A DNA stretch of 64,000 bases from Nonomuraea candida (GTDB lineage Bacteria; Actinomycetota; Actinomycetes; Streptosporangiales; Streptosporangiaceae). Shown piece after piece: positions 43,142 through 51,634 of this stretch (positions are counted from its first letter, which is position 1; every line of letters starts with the position of its first letter). Position numbers and translations under genes: made by a program. The DNA is taken from NCBI RefSeq assembly GCF_000725485.1, contig NZ_JOAG01000030.1, forward strand, positions 124,001-188,000, read 5' to 3'. The notes under the pieces were generated by a model, which had not been told where the DNA came from, did not search any database, and was given only the letters and a program-made list of their open reading frames with translations.

Positions 43142-44317
43142 GTGAATCGTGCGACAGCGGCCGGCCTCGCCGGACTGGCCTGCGCCATGCTGACGCTGAG
43201 CACTCTGCCCGCCGCGGCCGACCCCGCGGCGGGCCGGCCCCGGCTGGGCGACGTGCAGAAGGCGCTGGCGGCCCTGGCCAAGTCTCCGCAGGTGGTGGGC
43301 GCCATCGGCGAGGTCTACGTCGACGGCGAGCGTGTCGGCAAGGGCTCGGCCGGCACCCGCCTGCTGAACGGCAAGGGCGGCAGGATCCCGACCGGCTCGC
43401 GCTTCCGGGTCGGCTCCCAGACCAAGCAGATGACCGGCGTCGTGGTGCTGCAGCTGGTCAAGGAGGGCAAGCTCAAGCTCGACGACAAGCTCGGCGACCT
43501 GCTCCCGGAGGTGGCCGAGAAGGACCTGGTGGAACGGGCCGGCGAGATCACCTTGCAGCAGCTCGTCCAGCACACCTCCGGCATCCCCAACTTCTTCGAC
43601 GACAAGCTGGTCGACACCTTCGACTTCACCACCCACTACCCGCCGATGGAGCTGGTGAAGAAGTCACGCACCCTCCCCCGGGCCCAGGAGCCGGGAGAGA
43701 GGTTCTCCTACTCCAACACCAACTACATGCTGCTGGGCCTGATCATCGAGAAGTACACCGAGCACACCCTGGCCGCCGAGTTCGAGCGGCGCGTCTTCGA
43801 CCCCGTCGGCATGGACGACTCCTACCTGCCCACCACGTTCCCCGGCGGCATCAAGGGCCCGCACGGCCACGGCTACTTCCCCGACAGCACGGGCAAGCCG
43901 CGCGATGTGGACCGGCTCAACATGAGCTACGGCTACGCCGCCGGCGGGGTCATCTCCACGGCGCACGACATCAGCGCCTTCCAGCGGGCCTTCGCCCAGA
44001 ACCGGCTGCTGCCCGAAGAGCTGAAGAAGGTGCTCATGGGACCGCCCAGAAGCGCGCCCCAGCCGCCGGGGCAACCGTCGGGGCAGCCGTCCGAGGGCGG
44101 GAGCGGCCAGCAGCAGCCTGCGCTGCCGTGCGGCGGCAAGCCGTTGGTCATGCCGCTCAAGGGCAGCGCGCCCGGCTTCAACGCGGTCACCTTCACCACG
44201 CCCGACGGCCGGATGCAGTTCGCCGTGTCGGCCACCCTGGCCGTCTCCAACCTCGACGAATCGGTGCATCCGCTCCTGGTCAAGGCAGCCGAAGCGGTCT
44301 TCTGCCCGCAGAAGTGA
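43142..44317 (+). CDS. Secreted serine hydrolase, beta-lactamase/DD-peptidase fold
   Basis: 391 residues. A signal peptide (AGLAGLACAMLTLSTLPAAA) precedes a class C beta-lactamase-like domain: S92-Q-T-K95 is the SxxK motif and Y190-S-N192 the YxN motif. The third motif, usually HxG or KTG, is not clear; the equivalent stretch reads PLKGSAPGFNAVTF without histidine. A Pro/Gln/Gly-rich insert lies at about 304-330. It may be a D-Ala-D-Ala carboxypeptidase or an esterase. The GTG at 43142 follows GGAAGGAA. Confidence 0.82.
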   Translation: MNRATAAGLAGLACAMLTLSTLPAAADPAAGRPRLGDVQKALAALAKSPQVVGAIGEVYVDGERVGKGSAGTRLLNGKGGRIPTGSRFRVGSQTKQMTGVVVLQLVKEGKLKLDDKLGDLLPEVAEKDLVERAGEITLQQLVQHTSGIPNFFDDKLVDTFDFTTHYPPMELVKKSRTLPRAQEPGERFSYSNTNYMLLGLIIEKYTEHTLAAEFERRVFDPVGMDDSYLPTTFPGGIKGPHGHGYFPDSTGKPRDVDRLNMSYGYAAGGVISTAHDISAFQRAFAQNRLLPEELKKVLMGPPRSAPQPPGQPSGQPSEGGSGQQQPALPCGGKPLVMPLKGSAPGFNAVTFTTPDGRMQFAVSATLAVSNLDESVHPLLVKAAEAVFCPQK

Positions 44318-44429
44318 CAACAAGCCTGAAGCACGGACAACAGCCCCGAATGGACCGATAACAAAGAGGAAACAGCGATTCCGGCACGCTCTAGCCCTTG
44401 ACGAATCCTTCGACGAAAGGGCGGACCGA

Positions 44430-45854
44430 GTGACGGAAGTCAGCAGGAGAGCCGTGCTGACCGCCGGTGCGGCGGCGCTCGCCGCACCGGCGGTCACGGC
44501 GAGCGCCGCGGCCGCGCGGGAACGACCCTTCCGCGCCGCGGCGGGCATCGGACGGCCGGCACGGCCGAACGTGCTGTTCATCTTCGCCGATGACCTGGGA
44601 TGGGCCGATCTGAGCTGCTACGGCTCGCCGGACATCCGCACACCCCACCTGGACGCGCTGGCCGCGGACGGGGTGCGCTTCACCCACGGCTACGCGGCCG
44701 CGGCGGTGTGCTCACCCACCCGGTTCGCGCTCTACACCGGCCGCTATCCCGGCCGGTTGCCCGGCGGGCTGAGGGAGCCGATCAACCAGCCCGCCGAGCG
44801 GGACGGCATCCCTCCCGGGCATCCCACGCTGGCCTCGCTGCTCAGGCAGGCCGGTTACGGCACCGCCATGTTCGGCAAATGGCATTGCGGCTTCCTGCCC
44901 TGGTTCAGCCCGATCAAGTCCGGCTGGGACACCTTCTTCGGCAACCTCGGAGGCGCCATCGACTACTACTCCAAAGTCAGCGGCAGAGGCGAGGTGGACC
45001 TGTACGCGGGCGAGGTCCCGGCGCAATCGCTGGACTACTACACCGACACCGTGGCCGCGCACGCGGCGGCGTACATCAGCGCACATCGCGAGCGGCCCTG
45101 GCTGCTCAACCTCAACTTCACCGCGCCGCACTGGCCCTGGGAGGCGCCCGGCGACCAGGACGTCAGCAAGGACCTCACCGCCCGCGTCAAGGCCGGGGAG
45201 CGGGGAGCGCTCCAGCACGCCGACGGCGGCTCGCTGGGCACCTACCGCAGAATGGTCGAGGCCATGGACGCCGGCGTCGGCCGCGTGCTGAAGGCCCTGA
45301 CCGACAGCGGGCAGCGCGACAACACCCTCGTCGTCTTCTCCAGTGACAACGGCGGCGAGCGCTGGTCCTACCAGTGGCCGCTGAGCGGGTCCAAGGGCCG
45401 GCTCAACGAGGGCGGCATCCGGGTGCCCACCATCGCGCGCTGGCCCGCCGCCCTCCACGGCCGCCAGGTCAGCGACGTCCCCGTCATCACCCAGGACTGG
45501 ACCGCGACCATCCTGGACGCGGCGGGCGTGCAACCCGCCGACAGCCACCCGCTGGACGGGCACAGCCTCCTGCCCTACCTCCTGGACGGGGCCCAGGCGC
45601 CGGACAACGTCCTGTTCTGGCGCACCAGCCGGGCAGGAGCACTGCGCAGCGGCCGCTGGAAGTACCTGCGCGCCGACGACGCCGAAACGCTGCACGACGT
45701 GCCGGCCGACCCCCGCGAACAGGCCAACCTGGCCGAACACCACCCCGGCATCCTCGACCAGCTCCGCACGCGCTGGGAGCAGATCAACGCCGGCCTGCTT
45801 CCCTACCCCGCCACCCCGGCGGGGGCATCACTCCTCACCCCCGGGTCAGCATGA
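44430..45854 (+). CDS. Tat-exported sulfatase (formylglycine-dependent)
   Basis: 474 residues. A twin-arginine signal (EVSRRAVLTAGAAALAAPAV) leads into a type I sulfatase: NVLFIFADDLGWAD supplies metal-binding aspartates, and C94-S-P-T-R is the site that formylglycine-generating enzyme converts to the catalytic aldehyde. GKWHCGF and SSDNGG are further active-site stretches. It should hydrolyse sulfate esters outside the cell. No maturase gene is nearby, so the cellular one must act. The GTG start at 44430 follows AAAGGGCGG. Confidence 0.88.
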   Translation: MTEVSRRAVLTAGAAALAAPAVTASAAAARERPFRAAAGIGRPARPNVLFIFADDLGWADLSCYGSPDIRTPHLDALAADGVRFTHGYAAAAVCSPTRFALYTGRYPGRLPGGLREPINQPAERDGIPPGHPTLASLLRQAGYGTAMFGKWHCGFLPWFSPIKSGWDTFFGNLGGAIDYYSKVSGRGEVDLYAGEVPAQSLDYYTDTVAAHAAAYISAHRERPWLLNLNFTAPHWPWEAPGDQDVSKDLTARVKAGERGALQHADGGSLGTYRRMVEAMDAGVGRVLKALTDSGQRDNTLVVFSSDNGGERWSYQWPLSGSKGRLNEGGIRVPTIARWPAALHGRQVSDVPVITQDWTATILDAAGVQPADSHPLDGHSLLPYLLDGAQAPDNVLFWRTSRAGALRSGRWKYLRADDAETLHDVPADPREQANLAEHHPGILDQLRTRWEQINAGLLPYPATPAGASLLTPGSA

Positions 45855-45862
45855 TGTCCGGC

Positions 45863-45887
45863 AATTGGTCCGCTAGATGGACCAATT
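45863..45887. promoter_or_regulatory. Perfect 9-base inverted repeat upstream of the cupin gene
   Basis: AATTGGTCC (45863-45871) and GGACCAATT (45879-45887) around a seven-base spacer. It lies 51 bases before the cupin start and looks like a repressor site. No regulator gene is adjacent. Confidence 0.55.
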
Positions 45888-45938
45888 CTCCCGGATTGGC
45901 TCTGTCATGGGGCCACTCTGCAGGCAAGGATCGGAGGC

Positions 45939-46292
45939 ATGACCACACACCATGAAGCTTCGCGTCACCTTTCCGCGGTCTCGGTGGCAGAGGCCATCGC
46001 CGCGCTCCCGGGGCCCTTCCAGCAGCACAATCTGGCGGCGGTGAACGACACCACCGTTGTCCGCCTGGCCCGGCTGGAAGGCGAGTTCCCCTGGCATCAC
46101 CACGATGAGGACGAGCTCTTCCTGTGCTGGGACGGCAGCTTCGAGATCCAGCTGGAGGGACATGACCCGGTGGTGCTGAACCCGGGTGAACTGTTCGTCG
46201 TCCCCAGGGGAACGCGGCACCGTCCCGTTGCCGACAAGACCGCCCATATCCTGCTCATCGAGCACCCGGACACCAAGCAGTACGGGAACTGA
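45939..46292 (+). CDS. Cupin-domain protein
   Basis: 117 residues forming a single cupin barrel. Motif 1 is WHHHDEDELFLCWDGSFEIQ and motif 2 is PGELFVVPRGTRHRPVA, giving the H-x-H, E and H metal ligands. Such small cupins act as isomerases, dioxygenases or ligand-binding proteins; the substrate is unknown. GGAGG lies just before the ATG. A perfect inverted repeat upstream suggests regulated expression. Confidence 0.82.
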   Translation: MTTHHEASRHLSAVSVAEAIAALPGPFQQHNLAAVNDTTVVRLARLEGEFPWHHHDEDELFLCWDGSFEIQLEGHDPVVLNPGELFVVPRGTRHRPVADKTAHILLIEHPDTKQYGN

Positions 46293-46299
46293 CGCTCAG

Positions 46300-46475
46300 A
46301 GGGGTCTTCGAACCTTAGAAGTGATCTCGGAGGAGCGCCCGAAGGGGCTTGGCCTGGAACTCCTATAGCTACGGCGAGCCGCAAGGTAGCGGTGAGCTGT
46401 CTTGCGGGTTCGTCGCGTAGTGGTTGCAAGTAGATCAAACCGGGGCGGAACGGCCCGGCTCCTCTTGATCGTGAT
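46300..46475 (+). other. Possible remnant of a TnpB-type transposon right end
   Basis: The non-coding sequence after the cupin gene contains GGTTGCAAGTAGATCAAACC and GGCGGAACGGC. These recall, from memory, the conserved right ends (guide-RNA scaffold) found downstream of TnpB genes in streptomycetes. No transposase gene is present. This is a weak, memory-based call. Confidence 0.25.
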
Positions 46476-46533
46476 CTCTGTCCGTTCGGAGAGTTCCCGG
46501 CCTGGGGTCCACCACGATGCCCGGGGTGACGCG

Positions 46534-46567
46534 GCCGGCCTGACCGCACCGGAGGGCTCAGGCCGGC
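46534..46567 (-). terminator. Hairpin at the end of the SRPBCC gene
   Basis: GCCGGCCTGA (46534-46543) pairs perfectly with TCAGGCCGGC (46558-46567). The right arm includes the stop codon of the gene. It could terminate leftward transcription. Confidence 0.5.
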
Positions 46568-47043
46568 GGCGGTCCGGCCTCCTCGCTCTCCAGCCGCCGC
46601 TTGGACCCCCGCACCTCGTTGCGGACGTCGGCGGGCAGCCGGCGGCGCAGGGCCGGCTCCAGCAGCCAGCGCAGGAACGGGGCGAAGTCGATGGAGATCG
46701 TGCGCCGCACCCGGGAGAGGCCGTCCGCGACGGCCTCCGCCTCGAAGGAGGCGCTGAAGCGGGACAGCAGGTGGTTGAGCCGGTTGCGGGGCAGGGGCGC
46801 GTAGCGGACGTCGACGCGCCGGCCGGGGGTCAGGCGCATCTGGGAGACGAGCTTGGGCGCGGGGCCCGGGATGCCCGGCAGCCGGGGGCGGAACCTGAAC
46901 TCCACGACGTCGCCGGCGCGACGCACCCAGTCGATCGGGCCGATCTTGTCGTCGATCTCCGCGTAGCGCTCGGCGTCCATCACGAAGTCCAGGTATTCCT
47001 GCGGGGTGCAGCGGATGGTCTCTTCCACGATCACTTGAACCAT
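46558..47043 (-). CDS. SRPBCC-family protein
   Basis: 161 residues of the START/SRPBCC fold: MVQVIVEETIRCTPQEYLDF, then VMDAERYAEIDDKIGPIDWV and a C-terminal long helix. This fold binds hydrophobic ligands; some members are cyclases or transport proteins, and no catalytic signature is seen. The ATG at 47043 lies four bases from the TetR palindrome, and no Shine-Dalgarno sequence precedes it, so the mRNA may be nearly leaderless. It is divergent from and probably repressed by the TetR protein. Confidence 0.75.
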   Translation of the reverse strand: MVQVIVEETIRCTPQEYLDFVMDAERYAEIDDKIGPIDWVRRAGDVVEFRFRPRLPGIPGPAPKLVSQMRLTPGRRVDVRYAPLPRNRLNHLLSRFSASFEAEAVADGLSRVRRTISIDFAPFLRWLLEPALRRRLPADVRNEVRGSKRRLESEEAGPPPA

Positions 47044-47047
47044 AGAA

Positions 47048-47061
47048 AGAGAGTACTCTCT
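47048..47061. promoter_or_regulatory. Perfect 14-base palindrome between SRPBCC and TetR genes
   Basis: AGAGAGTACTCTCT is fully self-complementary and fills the 22-base gap between the two divergent starts. It is the probable TetR operator controlling both genes. Confidence 0.75.
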
Positions 47062-47065
47062 CACT

Positions 47066-47677
47066 ATGGCGAGAACGACCCCGGGCGTGACCCGGGAACG
47101 CATCCTGGACGAGGCCATCCGGCTGTTCGCGCGGGACGGCTACGACGCGACCTCGGTGACCGACATCCAGCGCGCCTGCGGCCTGGCCGGCGGCTCGGGA
47201 GCGCTCTACAAGCACTTCCCCTCCAAGAAGGCCCTGCTGGAGGCGGCCGTGCGGCGCAACCTGGACACCATGGCGCGCCGGAGGGCGGAGGTGGTGGAGC
47301 ACGTCCCTGACGACCCCCGCCAGGCGCTGCGCCTGATGGCGGACGCGGTGTGGAACGTGATCGACGGCGACCGGGACCTGGTGCGCATCATGCTGCGCGA
47401 GTTCACCGCGTTCCCGGAGATCTTCGAGCCGATGTGGCAGGGCGTGCTGGCCACCCTCTACCGCGAGTGCACCGTCTGGATCGAGGCCCAGCGGGCGGCG
47501 GGCGTGGCCGAGGCGGCCGACCCGGAGGCCACGGCCGCCGTGCTCATCTCGTCGCTGACCTACTTCCCGCTGCTGCGCATTCTCATCGGCCACACGCCGG
47601 GCGACCTGGACCGGGAGACGTTCCTGACGGCGTGGGCCGGCCACGCGGCCCGCACGCTCGCCCTGCCGGACGAATGA
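47066..47677 (+). CDS. TetR/AcrR-family transcriptional regulator
   Basis: 203 residues. The helix-turn-helix (ERILDEAIRLFARDGYDATS, then VTDIQRACGLAGGSGALYKH and FPSKKALLEA) is standard. The C-terminal domain is helical. The ATG at 47066 lies only four bases from the palindrome, so the transcript is probably leaderless or has a very short leader. Adjacent divergent SRPBCC gene is the likely target; the ligand may be the same lipophilic compound that protein binds. Confidence 0.87.
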   Translation: MARTTPGVTRERILDEAIRLFARDGYDATSVTDIQRACGLAGGSGALYKHFPSKKALLEAAVRRNLDTMARRRAEVVEHVPDDPRQALRLMADAVWNVIDGDRDLVRIMLREFTAFPEIFEPMWQGVLATLYRECTVWIEAQRAAGVAEAADPEATAAVLISSLTYFPLLRILIGHTPGDLDRETFLTAWAGHAARTLALPDE

Positions 47678-48029
47678 CGGTAGCGGAGCAGGCCGACGGC
47701 GGTGCGCCCGTACAGCTCCGCCCGCTCCCCGGGAGGGGGCCGTCGAGGAGGTCGCAGAGGGCGGTGAGCGCCTGGCGCGGGCTGGCCGCCCAGTGCTCCA
47801 GCGGTCCGTCGAAGATCCGCTTCTACGCCGACGACCCCGCCGTGCGGCCGCATCGGCTCGATTTCAGCGCCAGGTCGCCGAGGTCGAACGGGGAACGGGT
47901 CTGGAGTTCAACCGGCTCCCGGCCGCGAGTGATGATCGGTTCGTACCGCTCCTGGCTGACGTGACCGATCATGGTCGGCATGGCTTTCGCGTTTCCCGAA
48001 CGATCATCGAACCGGGATGAGACACCCTC
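47678..48029. other. Intergenic region with possible coding debris
   Basis: No intact gene. On the minus strand around 47700-47820 two frames give GPLEHWAASPRQALTALCDL followed, after a shift, by RAELYGRTAVGLLRY, which reads like protein but matches no family I can name. I leave it unassigned. Confidence 0.4.
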
Positions 48030-51000
48030 TCAGGGGCAGCTCTCGCGGTACGGAAGGCCCGGGACATAGACCTTCCACTCCGCGGGGGTGAGGGAGCCAC
48101 CCGCCCGCCGGCAGATCGCCCGGATGACGCCGGCGGGCTCGACGACGTACGTGCGCACCACCCCGTTCAGGTCAAGGGTGACGACCCCGGCCCCGTCGGC
48201 CGTGAAGGCGATCGACTGGAGCTGCCCCGTTTCCGGGTTCTGCCCGCCTCCGGTGTCGCGCAGCGTGCCGAGGCCCGTTCCGGTGACAGGATCGAACAAC
48301 CGCACCCTGCCGTCCGGCGCCGCGACCGCGACGATGTCGTCACGCGGAGAGTAGGCGGCGATCGACGACTCGCCCGACTCGTCGCGGACGACCGGGCCGA
48401 GGCGGTTGCGGGCGGTGTCCCACAGCGTCAGGCGGCCCCGGGAATCCAGGACGACCACGCCGTCGCCGTCGCGGAGGAAGAAGATCCGGACGCCGGCGGT
48501 GCTCCTTCCGCCGGTGCCGAAGGGCTCGGTCACCGACCGGCCGGTGGCGGCGTCGAGCAGGCGCTGGCCGGCCCCGGCGACGGCCAGCCGCTCGCCGTCG
48601 GGAGAGAAGGCCACGTCGTTCGTCTCGGGAAGTGGCACGCTCCAGAGCTTCCGCTTCGCCTTCCAGTCCCATACCTGGGCGGTGTACGTGAGCTTGCCGC
48701 GCCCGTCGTCCGGGCTGCGCAGGACGAGCGCGAGGCGGGCGCCGTCAGGGCTGAAGCTCGCCACGTGGGGCTCCAGACCGCCCGGATCGGGGGCGATCCC
48801 GCCCAGGACGGCTCGCGAGGCGACGTCCACGATCCGCACGGCGCCCTGGTCCACCGCGGCCAGGAGCCTGCCGTCCTGGCTGAAGTACGCATCCTGCGCG
48901 GCAGGCAGCGCGCCCGTCGTCTTGCCGCTGCGGACGTCGCGCAGCCGGGTCCGATCGCCGGCCTGGATCGCCGCCATCCGCCCGTCCGGGCTCAGCCTGC
49001 CGAAATCGATCGAGGCGGACACCGGGGTGACGGAGAGGTCGGAGACGTCGACGGAGAAGACGCGATCCTCGACGAGATAGCGGAAGGTCCGGCCGTCGAA
49101 GGCGCCCTGAGGCTGCTCGTCGTCAGCGTCCGTACTGCCCAGCAGCGGCACCGTCGTGAGAAGCTGGGCATCGGCCATCCGCCAGAACTGCACCTCCTCA
49201 CCGGTGATCGAGGCGAGCAGCTTCCCGTCGCCGCTGACCGTCACCGCCCCGCTGTTCCAGGTTCCTTGCGTGCCGGCGCCGTCCTTGACGCCGATGTCCA
49301 CGACGGATCCGTCCTTGACGTTGGTCAGGCGCACCGACGTCGTCCGCGGCGCCGCCAGCCACGTGCCGTCCGCGCTCGCCGCCGAGCGGGCGGTGGCGGG
49401 CCGCGTGCGCCCGCCCGTTCGCGGGTTCCACTGCTGCGCCTGGTCGGGCTGCCGGATCGTCACCGTCCGGTCGTCCACGTGAGCGATCTCCGCCCAGCCG
49501 TTGACGAGGTCGAGCGGGCGCGCGAAGGTCCAGGTCCCGACGGCCGTGCCGCTGGACAGGTCCCAGGCGCGGGCCCGCCTGTCGGTCAGGACGACGAGCG
49601 TACGGCCCGTGGGCGCCAGGGCCACCGCGATCACCTCGTCTCCGGACAGCCCCAGCCGCGTGATCCCGCCGATCCTCCTGCCGGTGCGCACGTCCCACAC
49701 CTGGGCGCTGTCCCGGCTGACGCTGGCCAGGGTCCGCCCGTCGGCGCCGAGGGCTCGCACCGTGTCGCCGGCGGTCACCCGATCCGCGAACACCGCCGAC
49801 TCGCGCTGGGCGAGTGCCGTCGTCAGCCCCGCCCTCGTGAGCGGCGTGTGGTCCAGGCTCCACGCCGCCACGCTCAACCGCATCGCGCGCATCGGATCCG
49901 TGATGCGTACCTGCTGGGCGAGCCCGGCCAGCCGGGTCGCCTCCGACCTGCCCAGCGACGCGGTGATCTGCTCGGCCCGCCGATCGGCGGTCATGCCCTG
50001 CTGCACGGCCAGACCTCCGGCCACCAGGGAGATCACCAGCAACCCGCCGAGGCTCAGCGACACCAGGCGGGCGCGCTTGGCGCCGCGCCTGGCCAGCTCC
50101 GCGCTGGCCTGGAGGAAGGCCTGTTCCGCGGGGGCCAGCGTGATGTTGCGCCGCGCGTTCGCCGCCCACCGCAGGGCGTTGTCCAGGCTGCTGCCGCGGA
50201 ACAGGTCACCGTCGCGCCGCCCGGCCCCGTCCCACCGGCGCGCCGCCGCGAGGATCTCCCTGTGCACCGCCAGCCCGTCGCGGTTGCTGTCGATCCAGCG
50301 CCGGTACCTGGGCCAGGCGTGCGGCAGCGCCGGTCGGGCCAGCCACAGCTCCTCGCCGTCCTGGGTCAGCAGGTAGGCGAACACCTGGAGGATCTTCTTG
50401 ATCGCCGCCGCCTCGTGCGGCGCTCTTCCCTGGAGGACCTCGGCCCGGGCCGCCCGCCACACGGTCAGGTTCCCGTGCTCGTCCACGGTGACCAGCCGCA
50501 GGAACACCTCGGCCGCCAGCTCCCGCTCGGCAGGCTCGAGCATCGCGTACGCCTGCTCCGCCAGCGCGCCCAACGCGGGATCGTCGGCCGGCACGGCGAT
50601 CCGCAGGGCCTCGCGGCCACCCTCGGCGAGCAGCCCCGCGGTGTCCAGCCGCCCGCCGCCACTGACCAGGGCGAGCAGCAGCTCACGAGAGGTCGGGCGG
50701 TCGAGCGGATCCTTGGCCAGGGCGGCGGCCGCCAGCGGCCGCAGCGACGACGGCAGCACGCCGAGATCCGGGCTGGCGGACAGCACGCGGTGCATGACCC
50801 CGCCCAGGCTCTCGGCCTGGAACGGGTCTTCCCCGGTCGCCGCGAACACCACGATGCCACCCCAGGCGAACACGTCGGCCGGCGCTCCCGCCCGCTGCCC
50901 GGTGAACACCTCGGGCGCCATGTACGTCGGGGTGCCGGTCACCAGCCCCGTCGCGGTCAGCGACATCTCGGCGGTCCTGGCGATGCCGAAGTCGATGACG

Positions 51001-51434
51001 CGCGGCCCGTCGGGGCCGAGCAGCACGTTGTCCGGTTTGAGGTCGCGGTGCACCACGCCGGCGTCGTGGATCGCGGTCAGTGCGGTGGCCACGGCCGTCG
51101 CCAGCCGGTGCAGGTCGCCGCCGTGGAACCGGCGCCCGTCCGCCACGGCCCTGCGCAGGCTGGGGCCGGGCACGTACTCGCTGACCAGGTACGGCCTGGG
51201 CCCCTCCAGGTGCGCCTCGATCACCCGCGCCGTGCAGAACGACGAGACCCGCTGCGCCGCGGCGGCCTCCTTGGCCAGCTGCGCCGCCCGGTCACCGTGC
51301 AGCACCTTGATGGCCACCCGGGTGCCGTCCTCGGCATAACCCTCATAGACGACCCCCTGGCCGCCGGAGCCCAGCCGGCCCGCGAGCCAGTAATCGCCCA
51401 ACCGCTGGGGATCGCCAGCGACAAGATTGTTCAT
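48030..51434 (-). CDS. Transmembrane serine/threonine kinase with WD40-like sensor domain
   Basis: 1134 residues. The kinase domain (about 10-270) has GSGGQGVVY (P-loop), AIKVL (Lys), HRDLKPDN (catalytic loop) and DFG. A linker region (about 280-480) with AEQAYAMLEPAERELAAEVF resembles the nSTAND-associated domain often found before WD repeats. One membrane helix lies at about 490-515 (LGGLLVISLVAGGLAV), followed by an extracellular WD40-like propeller of about 600 residues (blades such as SRDSAQVWDVRTGRRI and FSPDGERLAVAG). It probably senses an external ligand or protein. The ATG at 51434 starts right before the kinase. Confidence 0.87.
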   Translation of the reverse strand: MNNLVAGDPQRLGDYWLAGRLGSGGQGVVYEGYAEDGTRVAIKVLHGDRAAQLAKEAAAAQRVSSFCTARVIEAHLEGPRPYLVSEYVPGPSLRRAVADGRRFHGGDLHRLATAVATALTAIHDAGVVHRDLKPDNVLLGPDGPRVIDFGIARTAEMSLTATGLVTGTPTYMAPEVFTGQRAGAPADVFAWGGIVVFAATGEDPFQAESLGGVMHRVLSASPDLGVLPSSLRPLAAAALAKDPLDRPTSRELLLALVSGGGRLDTAGLLAEGGREALRIAVPADDPALGALAEQAYAMLEPAERELAAEVFLRLVTVDEHGNLTVWRAARAEVLQGRAPHEAAAIKKILQVFAYLLTQDGEELWLARPALPHAWPRYRRWIDSNRDGLAVHREILAAARRWDGAGRRDGDLFRGSSLDNALRWAANARRNITLAPAEQAFLQASAELARRGAKRARLVSLSLGGLLVISLVAGGLAVQQGMTADRRAEQITASLGRSEATRLAGLAQQVRITDPMRAMRLSVAAWSLDHTPLTRAGLTTALAQRESAVFADRVTAGDTVRALGADGRTLASVSRDSAQVWDVRTGRRIGGITRLGLSGDEVIAVALAPTGRTLVVLTDRRARAWDLSSGTAVGTWTFARPLDLVNGWAEIAHVDDRTVTIRQPDQAQQWNPRTGGRTRPATARSAASADGTWLAAPRTTSVRLTNVKDGSVVDIGVKDGAGTQGTWNSGAVTVSGDGKLLASITGEEVQFWRMADAQLLTTVPLLGSTDADDEQPQGAFDGRTFRYLVEDRVFSVDVSDLSVTPVSASIDFGRLSPDGRMAAIQAGDRTRLRDVRSGKTTGALPAAQDAYFSQDGRLLAAVDQGAVRIVDVASRAVLGGIAPDPGGLEPHVASFSPDGARLALVLRSPDDGRGKLTYTAQVWDWKAKRKLWSVPLPETNDVAFSPDGERLAVAGAGQRLLDAATGRSVTEPFGTGGRSTAGVRIFFLRDGDGVVVLDSRGRLTLWDTARNRLGPVVRDESGESSIAAYSPRDDIVAVAAPDGRVRLFDPVTGTGLGTLRDTGGGQNPETGQLQSIAFTADGAGVVTLDLNGVVRTYVVEPAGVIRAICRRAGGSLTPAEWKVYVPGLPYRESCP

Positions 51435-51634
51435 GGGACCTTGGATGCGAAGATCACCCGCGAAGTTCACGGAAGCGACGGTCGCGCTTCGCACACCCCT
51501 GCGATGCCGTCCGGTGATCACGGTGAACGTCGGCGGCGAGAGCCGCGATCGGCCCTGGGGCCGGCAGTCCCGCTCAGGCCGCTTCCCGCCGGCTCCCTCA
51601 GCCGCGGGGCTGAGGGAGTGGCTGGGGGTCGCCG

